From positions 1 through 59,499 of the forward strand of contig CAJTKB010000007.1 of the NCBI GenBank assembly GCA_910576925.1: 59,499 bases of DNA, in the 5' to 3' direction. The notes under the pieces were generated by a model. The model was not told the DNA's origin. It searched no databases and worked only from the letters and a program-made list of their open reading frames with translations. Each line of letters begins with the position of its first letter. Position 1 is the first letter of the stretch. Origin of the DNA: an uncultured Bacilli bacterium. GTDB lineage: Bacteria > Bacillota_I > Bacilli_A > RF39 > UBA660. Below are positions 17,960 through 25,387 of this stretch, piece after piece. Position numbers and translations under genes: made by a program.

Positions 17960-19329
17960 TAGAATTGTACCCTTTCAAAAATATAATTCTCTAATTCATC
18001 TATGTTTAAAGTTATTTGCTCCATAGTGTCACGATCTCTAACTGTAACAGCATTATTACTTAATGTATTATCATCTATTGTGATAGCAAATGGAGTACCT
18101 ATTGCATCACTTCTTCTATAACGTTTTCCAATACTACCAGTCTCATCATAGCTAGTCATAAATATTCTAGATAGTCTTTCATAAATTTCTAAAGCTTTTT
18201 CCCCATGATACTTTTTATTAAGTGGTAATACCACCGCTTTATAAGGAGCTAAAAAAGGAATAAATTTCATAACTTCTCTAGTTTCTCCATTTTCTAATAC
18301 TTCTTCATTATAAGCATTATCCAAAATTGCAAGAGTTAATCGGTCACACCCAACAGTTGATTCTATTATATATGGAATATATTTTTCATTTGTTTCAGGA
18401 TCTAAGTATTGCTGTGAAGTTTTAGAATATTCTTCATGACGAGATAAATCATAATTAGTACGATTATGAGTACCATTTACTTCACCCCAACCAAAACTAA
18501 ATTTATATTCTATATCACAAGCTTCTTTAGCATAATGTGCAAGTTTTTCATGATCATGATATCTAAGTTTATTATCAGAAAGACCTAAATCCTCAAAATA
18601 TTTCTTAGCATAATCTTTAAAATAATTATAAATTTCACTATCAGTTCCTTCTTTACAAAATGTTTGATATTCCATCTGTTCAAACTCTATTGTTCTAAAT
18701 GTAAAATTTCCTGGTGTTATTTCATTTCTAAAAGCTTTTCCAATTTGAGCAATACTAAATGGTAACTTCGCACGCATTGTTCTTTGTACATTTAAAAAGT
18801 TAACATATTCTCCTTGAGCATTTTCTGGGCGTAAATAAACTTTATTTTTTCCATCTTCGGTTACACCTCTATGAGTTTCAAACATCAAATTAAATTGCCT
18901 AATATCTGTAAAATTACTCTTACCGCAATTAGAACAAGGTACTTTATTTTCTTTTATATAAGAAAGCATTTCTTCTTGAGTCATACCATCTGCATTCGCA
19001 TTTTCATCAAAATCATCAATTAAATTGTCAGCACGATGTCTTACCTTACACTCCTTACAATCTATTAGTGGATCAGAAAAACTTGATACATGTCCACTTG
19101 CTTCCCATACTTTAGGATGCATAAGTATTGCGGCATCCACTTCATAAGCATTCGGTCTTTCTTGAACAAATCTCTTTCTCCAAGAATCTTTTATATTATT
19201 TTTAAGTCTAGCTCCAAGAGGACCATAATCCCAAGTATTAGCAAGACCTCCATATATTTCACTTCCTTGAAATATAAATCCATATTGCTTACAATAAGCT
19301 ACTAATTTTTCCATCGTCAAATTTTCCAT
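17959..19329 (-). CDS. glyS: Glycine--tRNA ligase, dimeric type
   Basis: This class II synthetase charges tRNA-Gly. It is the single-chain alpha2 form (as in eukaryotes, mycoplasmas and some Bacillota), not the alpha/beta GlyQS form. Landmarks are the N-terminal GFIFQGSEIYGGLANTWDYGPLG, the insert with CKECKVRHRADNL and CSNCGK (zinc-like cysteine pairs), motif 2 FRNEITPGNFTFRTIEFEQME, and the C-terminal anticodon domain with PLNKKYH and KRYRRSDAIGTPFAITID. The ATG at 19329 follows GGAGG with a good spacing; an in-frame ATG at 19350 lies upstream of that site. Expression is controlled by the T-box leader just upstream. Confidence 0.96.
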   Translation of the reverse strand: MENLTMEKLVAYCKQYGFIFQGSEIYGGLANTWDYGPLGARLKNNIKDSWRKRFVQERPNAYEVDAAILMHPKVWEASGHVSSFSDPLIDCKECKVRHRADNLIDDFDENANADGMTQEEMLSYIKENKVPCSNCGKSNFTDIRQFNLMFETHRGVTEDGKNKVYLRPENAQGEYVNFLNVQRTMRAKLPFSIAQIGKAFRNEITPGNFTFRTIEFEQMEYQTFCKEGTDSEIYNYFKDYAKKYFEDLGLSDNKLRYHDHEKLAHYAKEACDIEYKFSFGWGEVNGTHNRTNYDLSRHEEYSKTSQQYLDPETNEKYIPYIIESTVGCDRLTLAILDNAYNEEVLENGETREVMKFIPFLAPYKAVVLPLNKKYHGEKALEIYERLSRIFMTSYDETGSIGKRYRRSDAIGTPFAITIDDNTLSNNAVTVRDRDTMEQITLNIDELENYIFERVQF

Positions 19330-19468
19330 TTTATTTCCTCCATTAAACATAAAAAGATTCTAATAGATATTTAAGGACGAGTTTACCCGCGGTTCCACCT
19401 TATTTATTCTAAAAGAATCTCTCTTTAATTATATAGCTAGAAGTTTCCAAGCTTCATCATCACTTTTC
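19330..19468 (-). promoter_or_regulatory. Glycyl T-box riboswitch leader, unusually short
   Basis: The minus strand carries GGTGGAACCGCGG (19399-19387), the conserved T-box that pairs with the NCCA end of uncharged tRNA, followed by AAACTCGTCCTT, which closes the antiterminator helix with AAGG. From the expected start of transcription near 19468 only about 70 bases precede the T-box, too few for a standard stem I. A small hairpin GAAG-CTTGGAAA-CTTC (19454-19439) has a GGA glycine codon in its loop and could serve as a minimal specifier. A stem III-like hairpin ATTCT/AGAAT follows. Whether control is by termination or by translation is unclear: AGAATCTTTTT near 19361-19351 could be a terminator arm. 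Confidence 0.92.
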
Positions 19469-19474
19469 ATAAAT

Positions 19475-19503
19475 ATTATACTACAAGATATTTTAGTTTG
19501 CAA
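19475..19503 (-). promoter_or_regulatory. SigA-type promoter of the glyS T-box transcript
   Basis: TTGCAA (19498-19503) and TATAAT (19475-19480) are separated by exactly 17 bases. This fixes the leader length at roughly 140 bases. Confidence 0.82.
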
Positions 19504-19538
19504 TAATCATAATATACTTTTATATGACAAAATAGAAG

Positions 19539-20921
19539 TTATTTCGTATAACTTCTATTATCATTTGTTAAATCTCTAACATATTTATTCTCAAGCTTTT
19601 CATTTAATTCCATACTTATTTCATTCCAAGCATTATCTACCATTTCCTTACCATAAGCACCTACTAATAATCTACGATAATTAGACAAATCACTTTCTAA
19701 ATTATTCTTATCCTCTATATATTGTGATATTGAATAATTATCATTAAGAGAAGCAATTTCTACTCCAAATTCATCATTTAAATTTTGATATTTTTGATCA
19801 AAATCACTTAAACTTTTACCATAAAAGTTTTCATACTTTTCCTTAAGTGTTTCTTTTAACACAGAAACAAATCTTGGATATGAACTATAATTTTCTTCTA
19901 TCTTTTTATATTCATTACGATATTCATTTATCATATATTCAGTTTCTAGTTCACTAATCTTTGTTTTATAATAAAGTGTTAACTCATTTTTAATACCTTC
20001 AAATTCTAATATGTTATACTGACTATCCAAATTATTAACTCTTGTCAGATAATCTAATATAGCACCTCTTATTTCTTCCTTGCATTCGTCGTATTTATCT
20101 TCAATAGCAAGTTCATCATTTTGACATAAATTAACATCTGCTTCTATACCATTATGTTTTTCCACAGGTTGGCCATCAAATAAAATACCAGATATCCCAC
20201 AATAGTTGCCAAGTTTTTCATGAGAGCCACTAAACCTTACTATCATTTTTCTTAGATTACCTGTAGAGCTAGATAATTTTTTAGGAACTGCATCATCATT
20301 AATAAACTGTAAATTTTTAAAACTAACAGGATCAATATCATAACGAGCTCTTTTATCTACTACAGTAGGTAATTTTTCTTTAGCATCTTCAATTTTATTA
20401 TCTCCTAAAATATATTCACTTTTTTCTTCTTTAGTTAAATTTAAATTATCTACATTTAATTTATCATCATTTGTATTAACTTCATTCGAATATTTATTCA
20501 ATTTTTTCTCTTTTTTAATAATCCATAAGTGAAAACATTCAGGTTTTAGCATTTTCTTTCTATTAATCCAACTATACTTTTCTAATTTTTCTTTTACACT
20601 GCTAGATAATTTTTTTTGATTCTCATTTAAAACTCTTATATATTCTTCCTGCTCTCTTAATAGATCATTTAAAATATCTTCTGGACCAAAACATCTATTA
20701 ATTGCAACTTCATTTATTTTATAATTATCCATATTTTCTTTAATAATTCTTTTTATCTTGAAATATTCATTTAAAGCAAGATTATATTTTTCTTGTGCTT
20801 CCCTTCTTTTAGCTCTTTTCTTTTTGCTAATAGCAAATAAAGGCTTTCTAGAACCATATTTCTTTCTATTATTTTTTCTTTTTTCCAATTTTTCTTTTAA
20901 ATAATTAAATAATTTCATCAT
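19539..20921 (-). CDS. Hypothetical basic/coiled-coil protein, about 460 aa
   Basis: Family not recognised. The first 60 residues are strongly basic (KEKLEKRKNNRKKYG, then KKKRAKRREAQEKY); the rest is charged and helical with probable coiled coils, and a less charged central patch near residues 240-270 (MIVRFSGSHEKLGNYCGI). No signal peptide or membrane helix is seen. The ATG at 20921, directly followed by a second ATG, is used because AAGGGGG precedes it. A good SigA-type promoter lies upstream. The basic N-terminus could bind nucleic acid or membrane, but this is a guess. Confidence 0.78.
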   Translation of the reverse strand: MMKLFNYLKEKLEKRKNNRKKYGSRKPLFAISKKKRAKRREAQEKYNLALNEYFKIKRIIKENMDNYKINEVAINRCFGPEDILNDLLREQEEYIRVLNENQKKLSSSVKEKLEKYSWINRKKMLKPECFHLWIIKKEKKLNKYSNEVNTNDDKLNVDNLNLTKEEKSEYILGDNKIEDAKEKLPTVVDKRARYDIDPVSFKNLQFINDDAVPKKLSSSTGNLRKMIVRFSGSHEKLGNYCGISGILFDGQPVEKHNGIEADVNLCQNDELAIEDKYDECKEEIRGAILDYLTRVNNLDSQYNILEFEGIKNELTLYYKTKISELETEYMINEYRNEYKKIEENYSSYPRFVSVLKETLKEKYENFYGKSLSDFDQKYQNLNDEFGVEIASLNDNYSISQYIEDKNNLESDLSNYRRLLVGAYGKEMVDNAWNEISMELNEKLENKYVRDLTNDNRSYTK

Positions 20922-20946
20922 ATTTTCCCCCTTCTTTAATGAGCAT

Positions 20947-20975
20947 ATTATAGCACAAAGAAGATTGAAAAGCAA
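20947..20975 (-). promoter_or_regulatory. SigA-type promoter of the basic coiled-coil gene
   Basis: TTGCTT (20970-20975) and TATAAT (20947-20952) are separated by 17 bases, about 25 bases upstream of the ribosome-binding site. Confidence 0.78.
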
Positions 20976-21063
20976 GAAAAAACGTATTTTTTTATTTTTA
21001 TTCAGTCCAAATCGAAAAAGAATTTATTTAAAGAACTAAATTTCCCTTAATACAATAATACAA

Positions 21064-21519
21064 CTAATTATAATAATATATAAAGAAATTTAAATATGCT
21101 GCAAAGAAAAGCCAAAGTAAATAAGGAATGTTTATATAGGAAGCTATCTTTCTAATTTTATAAAACTTATATAACATTATTAAAACCAATATAATAAGGA
21201 AAACAATCCAAATAAAAGCAAATAGAAACCATTTAAAATAGAAAAAAATAGGAGTCCACAAAGAATTAACAATCAGTTGTATAAAATAAACTATAATTGC
21301 ACTTTTCTTTCTTTCATCTCTACTCTCGAGTATAAGATACAAGCTAATACCCATAATTAAATACAAAATACTCCATACTATAGGAAATACTATAGCAGGT
21401 AAATCAAAAGGTTTTATCAAATCCTTATAAAAATTATTATCTGTCGTAAAAGCAAATATACTTCCTATTAAAAATGTAATAACAATACAAAATATAAGTT
21501 TCTTATAATTAATCTTCAT
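21064..21519 (-). CDS. tspO: TspO/MBR family protein
   Basis: A 151-residue membrane protein of the TspO/peripheral benzodiazepine receptor family, with five hydrophobic segments. Family marks are KPFDLPAIVFPIVWSILYLIMGIS (read as the Pro/Trp-rich loop plus second helix) and FIQLIVNSLWTPIFFYFKW in the third. Members bind porphyrins and other small hydrophobic ligands and act in stress responses; some degrade porphyrin. This copy is less tryptophan-rich than its relatives. GGTGATAGG precedes the ATG. It is followed on the same strand by uncoupled neighbours, so it is probably an independent gene. Confidence 0.87.
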   Translation of the reverse strand: MKINYKKLIFCIVITFLIGSIFAFTTDNNFYKDLIKPFDLPAIVFPIVWSILYLIMGISLYLILESRDERKKSAIIVYFIQLIVNSLWTPIFFYFKWFLFAFIWIVFLIILVLIMLYKFYKIRKIASYINIPYLLWLFFAAYLNFFIYYYN

Positions 21520-21563
21520 CCTATCACCATTATAAGTTTATGACATATTTGAAAAATTATACT

Positions 21564-22178
21564 CTATTTACCTACTTTAATAAGATCAGAATAAAGCTTA
21601 TTTGCATAAGAAAAATCTGCTATTTGGAAAAAATTATCTAAGTACTTTTCTTTATCATTTTCATAATTTATATAATAGGCATGTTCCCATAAATCAACAG
21701 TGAACAAAGGAATATTCCCTTCAAATAATGGACTATTTTGATTTTCTCTATTTCTAAGAACTAAATTATTTTTATCATACTCTAAAAAAGTATAGCCACT
21801 ACCCTTTAATTTCATAGCAAAAGAAATATACTCTTTTATAAACTCATCAATTGAACCATATTTTTCTATTAAGTCTTTCTTTAAAAGGTCAGATATTTCT
21901 TCCCTTTTCTCTCCCATACATTTAAAATATAAGTTATGATTTAACACTCCACCTAAATTAAATAATATATCATCTATATTCTTAAATTTATAATCATTAA
22001 TATTTTTAGCAAGTTCTTCTAAACTAATAGAAAAATCAAAATTATTTTCTTTAAGCAGTCTATTTAAATTTGCTAAGTACTTTTTTGCATGTTTATTATA
22101 GTGAAGCCCTATAGTATGTGTATCTATAAAAGGTTCTAAATCTTGATACAAATAATTAAGCTCATCCAATTTATACAT
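21564..22178 (-). CDS. sod: Iron/manganese superoxide dismutase
   Basis: This cytosolic enzyme dismutates superoxide. It is about 204 residues long with all four metal ligands in place: HYNKH (first His) near the N-terminus, GGVLNHNLYF (second His) and TVDLWEHAYY (Asp and His). The rest is divergent from model SODs, for example LVLRNRENQNSPLF in place of the usual loop, so the metal cannot be assigned. The ATG at 22178 has GGAGGTG six bases in front; an in-frame upstream ATG at 22193 overlaps that site. It sits beside tspO and a UV endonuclease, a loose stress-related neighbourhood. Confidence 0.9.
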   Translation of the reverse strand: MYKLDELNYLYQDLEPFIDTHTIGLHYNKHAKKYLANLNRLLKENNFDFSISLEELAKNINDYKFKNIDDILFNLGGVLNHNLYFKCMGEKREEISDLLKKDLIEKYGSIDEFIKEYISFAMKLKGSGYTFLEYDKNNLVLRNRENQNSPLFEGNIPLFTVDLWEHAYYINYENDKEKYLDNFFQIADFSYANKLYSDLIKVGK

Positions 22179-22233
22179 AAAAAACACCTCCACTTAATTA
22201 TAGATATTAAATCTTGATTTTATTATTAAAAAT

Positions 22234-22458
22234 TTATCTCTTACTATCAATTTTCTGAAGTTCAAATCTATCCTTTTGACCATTAATATTTACTTCATCA
22301 ATAAATAAATCATAAGGTCTAACCCATAAAGGCGAATCTTCATATAGTCCTCTATAAACGATCATTTTTTCTCCAGTTTCACTATGAGTTGCAATATCTT
22401 CAACTATATAATAATCCCCTTTATAATGTTTATAAATTCCTTTTACTACTACTTCCAT
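22234..22458 (-). CDS. DUF1653 domain protein
   Basis: A 74-residue protein made of one DUF1653 domain: GIYKHYKGDYYIVEDIATHS at the front and VYRGLYEDSPLWVRPYDLF in the middle, both close to the family consensus. The biochemical role of DUF1653 is not known. The ATG at 22458 is supported by GGAGG (22471-22467) eight bases upstream; a longer reading upstream of it would run into uvsE. It follows uvsE on the same strand with a short gap and is probably co-transcribed. Confidence 0.87.
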   Translation of the reverse strand: MEVVVKGIYKHYKGDYYIVEDIATHSETGEKMIVYRGLYEDSPLWVRPYDLFIDEVNINGQKDRFELQKIDSKR

Positions 22459-22492
22459 AACAACATCCTCCAAATATATTATACTATTTATT

Positions 22493-23419
22493 TTAAATAA
22501 TAAAACTAGTTTCGTCAATAAAATTATAATCAGTTTTATATTTTAATTCACGAACAAGTTTAAACATAGCCTCATCCTTTTTCTTAGCTTCTATCATAAT
22601 ATCAATATCTATATTATAATTTTTAATACTTTCTAAAAATTTAATAAACTCATCACTATCAATATAATCATTATGACTTCTAAATTCCTTTTTTGTTTTA
22701 TTTTTAGGTGAAGAAAAATGCATCTTTACCCTTTTTCCTTTAAAAGTTGCAAATATTTTCTTATAATCGATAAAACTCTTATTACAAATATAATGATGAT
22801 AATCAAAACATACAGGAATACCTAATTTATCACTTAAATAAAGACAATCTTCTACATTAAAAATTTTATCATCATTTTCAATTACAATAGAATCCTGCAA
22901 GTATTTAGGCAGCATTTTAAAATTATTTATAAATCTTGTTAAAGAGTTGTTTTTACCGAAAGCATTACTACCTATATGAAGTATTAGCACTTTTTCTTCT
23001 ACTCCAAATTTTTCTAATAAATTATAATGATATTTTAATATTTCTACACTATTATTAACAACTTCTTTATTCACACTATTTAAAATGCAATATTGATTAG
23101 GATGAAAATCCACTCTCATATTACTATTTTTAATTAAAGATCCTATTCTATCATAATACTCTTTATAATTACTTGTATAGTCAAAATGAACTTTACTATG
23201 AGTTGCAAGTGGAATAATACCAGAAGATAATCTATAAAAATGAATATTGTTTTTTGCGTTATAAATAAGTATTTGCTCTAAATCTAAAAAATTAGATACA
23301 ATTACTTTATCTAATTTATCGTTATCCTTTTCTCTTTCATAAGAGGTATAGGAGTAACTACTAGATGAAGTAAAAGAAAGAGTTTCACTAATACAAGCAT
23401 ATCCAAGTCTTACTTTCAT
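22493..23419 (-). CDS. uvsE: UV damage endonuclease UvsE/UvdE
   Basis: A TIM-barrel metallo-endonuclease that nicks DNA 5' to UV photoproducts and starts alternative excision repair. It is 308 residues long, close to Bacillus UvsE. Family landmarks are the N-terminal VRLGYACISETL, FYRLSSGIIPLATH with metal-binding His, MRVDFHPNQY, LILHIGSNAFGK, IVIENDD with the metal Glu, VCFDYHHY with the His pair, and KMHFSSPKN near the end. Metal ligands appear complete. AGGTGAT precedes the ATG. It faces the deaminase gene divergently across 220 bases. Confidence 0.95.
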   Translation of the reverse strand: MKVRLGYACISETLSFTSSSSYSYTSYEREKDNDKLDKVIVSNFLDLEQILIYNAKNNIHFYRLSSGIIPLATHSKVHFDYTSNYKEYYDRIGSLIKNSNMRVDFHPNQYCILNSVNKEVVNNSVEILKYHYNLLEKFGVEEKVLILHIGSNAFGKNNSLTRFINNFKMLPKYLQDSIVIENDDKIFNVEDCLYLSDKLGIPVCFDYHHYICNKSFIDYKKIFATFKGKRVKMHFSSPKNKTKKEFRSHNDYIDSDEFIKFLESIKNYNIDIDIMIEAKKKDEAMFKLVRELKYKTDYNFIDETSFII

Positions 23420-23588
23420 AAAATCACCTAGTATTATTATGAGTAGTTTATTTTTATTTATAAATGAAAATTTTAGTCTTTATAGTTTTGTCTTCAAAAA
23501 ATACAACATACTTTTTTTCAAACCTTTTTCTAGTAAAAATAATAGTACATCAATTTTTAAACACGTATGATTTAATTTGTATTTTTTA

Positions 23589-23618
23589 TTGGAAATATTT
23601 ATAGTGCTATGTTAAAAT
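23589..23618 (+). promoter_or_regulatory. Promoter of the tandem deaminase
   Basis: TTGGAA (23589-23594) and TAAAAT (23613-23618) are separated by 18 bases, just ahead of the GGGAGG ribosome-binding site. Confidence 0.6.
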
Positions 23619-23641
23619 AACTTACTAAGGGAGGTAATATA

Positions 23642-24694
23642 ATGTCACAAAAAAGAAAGGATTATATATCTTGGGATGAATACTTTATGAGCCTAGTTGC
23701 TTTATCATCAATTAAAAGTAATTATGATATAAATGGAGCTTGTATTGTAGATACAGATAAAAGGATATTATCGCTTGGATATAAAGATATTCCTATAGGA
23801 ATTAAAAAAAATTATAATGAAACTAGTGAATATTTTGCAATAAGTCCTCTTTCAAATGCCATTTACAATTTTAGAGGAAAAAGGCAGGAGTTTGAAGCTG
23901 CAACGCTTTATTTATCATCATTTCCAAATTATGAGGAAGCAAAGCAAATTGCTCAAGCAAGAATTAAAAATGTAGTATTTTTAAATAATGAATTAGATGA
24001 GGATATAGAGAACATATCAAGAAAAATATTAGGATATGCTAATATTATTATCGAGCCATACTTTAATAGTAAATATTCATTAGATGAATATAAAATATTT
24101 TTACAAGATTTAAGAGAAGCAATAAAAAGTAATATTGGAAAAACTAGTATAAGTACATTAAATAACGATGAATATTTCATGGGCATTGCTGTTTTGGCCT
24201 CCCTTAGAAGTAAAGATCCTTCTACTCAAGTAGGAGCATGCTTAGTAGATCAGAACAATAGAGTATTATCAATTGGTTATAACGGAGCTCCCACAGGTAT
24301 GAATGATGATATTCTTCCATGGGCAAGTCTTGGAGAAAAAATTGGTAACTTACTAACTACAAAAAACCCTTATATTGTTCATGCTGAAATGAATGTTTTT
24401 GATAACTATAAAGGCTTTACCAGCGATCTTAAAGATACTAAATTATATTTGCTTTATTCTCCGTGTAAACTATGCACTGAAAGAATTTCTTCCCTTGAAG
24501 TAGGTGAAATAATATATTTAAGAGAATATACTAAGAATAACACCTTAAAAATAAGTAGTGAATGGCTTATTCGTTCTAAAACAAATCATAAGTTGTATAA
24601 AACTAATTCAAGTTATACCAAAGAAGACTGTTTAAAACTTATTGATGAAACAACTAAAGTTATTAAAAAGAATCTTGCTAGAAAAAGTTTATGA
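23642..24694 (+). CDS. Tandem cytidine/deoxycytidylate deaminase-like protein with a degenerate N-terminal copy
   Basis: Two deaminase folds in one 350-residue chain. The C-terminal copy (about 175-300) looks active and dCMP-deaminase-like: SKDPSTQVGACLVD, GYNGAP, the zinc/catalytic H247-A-E249 and P274-C-x2-C278. The N-terminal copy (about 10-120) aligns with it: NGACIVDTDKRILSLGY matches GACLVDQNNRVLSIGY. However, the HAE position reads S-P-L and the PCxxC position reads PNYEE, so it cannot bind zinc. A dead copy plus an active copy suggests a regulatory or dimer-mimicking half. GGGAGG precedes the ATG. It is one of two plus-strand protein genes, and its stop overlaps the convergent neighbour by a few bases. 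The substrate could be dCMP, another nucleotide or nucleic acid. Confidence 0.88.
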   Translation: MSQKRKDYISWDEYFMSLVALSSIKSNYDINGACIVDTDKRILSLGYKDIPIGIKKNYNETSEYFAISPLSNAIYNFRGKRQEFEAATLYLSSFPNYEEAKQIAQARIKNVVFLNNELDEDIENISRKILGYANIIIEPYFNSKYSLDEYKIFLQDLREAIKSNIGKTSISTLNNDEYFMGIAVLASLRSKDPSTQVGACLVDQNNRVLSIGYNGAPTGMNDDILPWASLGEKIGNLLTTKNPYIVHAEMNVFDNYKGFTSDLKDTKLYLLYSPCKLCTERISSLEVGEIIYLREYTKNNTLKISSEWLIRSKTNHKLYKTNSSYTKEDCLKLIDETTKVIKKNLARKSL

Positions 24695-25387
24695 ATTTAA
24701 TATCCATGAAATAATCGCTCTCTTTATTTCAAAATATTTTTCTCTTTCAAATTGCATATTACTAATGCAATATTTTTTATTAGCAAGATGTGAGCAAAAC
24801 ATACACTCATGCATATTATTACAATCTTGAATAAACAAAGAATTACTAATCTTTCCAGAACAGACTACATTATAACTATTACTACAATTGGCAGAATCAT
24901 CTACCCTAATGCAAAAAGAACAATTAGTACTTCTTGATGAAGCAAGAACAAACTCGCTATCATAACAGCCATCACAAAAAACAAGATTTTTACTATCACC
25001 ACAATTAGTAGATTGATATACCTTTTCAGACCTATATACAGTATCACTCTTTACAACATCAATTGAATCAAATACTCTCTCTGTTGTTGTATAGTTGACC
25101 TTTTTCCAAGTATTAAGTAATTCTTCTAGACTATTTATCTCTTCTGTTTCGAGCATCCAACCTCTATCTATATCTATTTTTTCAGCATTTTTCATCGTAA
25201 TAAATTGAGTAGGATTAATAGAGTCTGCCCAAGTTTCTTCACCTGTTGTAGAATCATATACCTTTTTTGGCAATTTCATATCAAAAGCAAAAACTTCAAA
25301 AGTCCTATCTATTGAAAAAGGATTCTTTTCATTAAAAACGTTTAGAAATATTTTATCAATTATTTCTAAACACATCTCATCATTCAT
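24689..25387 (-). CDS. Cysteine-rich repeat protein paired with the HerA-like ATPase
   Basis: The first 95 residues hold WADSINPTQFITMKN and then DRGWMLE. From about residue 110 to 205 there is a run of short repeats of the type S-x-N-C-x2-S/C, for example SEKVYQSTNCGDS and SSRSTNCSFCIRVDDSANC, ending with CSHLANKKYCISNMQFEREKY. The regular spacing of V/L, S/N and C suggests a small right-handed solenoid or a metal-binding stack. From memory, a similar Cys-rich architecture ending in NKxYCI is common in Patescibacteria under unhelpful names. The function is unknown. Its start overlaps the end of the ATPase gene by eight bases, implying a functional pair. Confidence 0.78.
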   Translation of the reverse strand: MNDEMCLEIIDKIFLNVFNEKNPFSIDRTFEVFAFDMKLPKKVYDSTTGEETWADSINPTQFITMKNAEKIDIDRGWMLETEEINSLEELLNTWKKVNYTTTERVFDSIDVVKSDTVYRSEKVYQSTNCGDSKNLVFCDGCYDSEFVLASSRSTNCSFCIRVDDSANCSNSYNVVCSGKISNSLFIQDCNNMHECMFCSHLANKKYCISNMQFEREKYFEIKRAIISWILNS

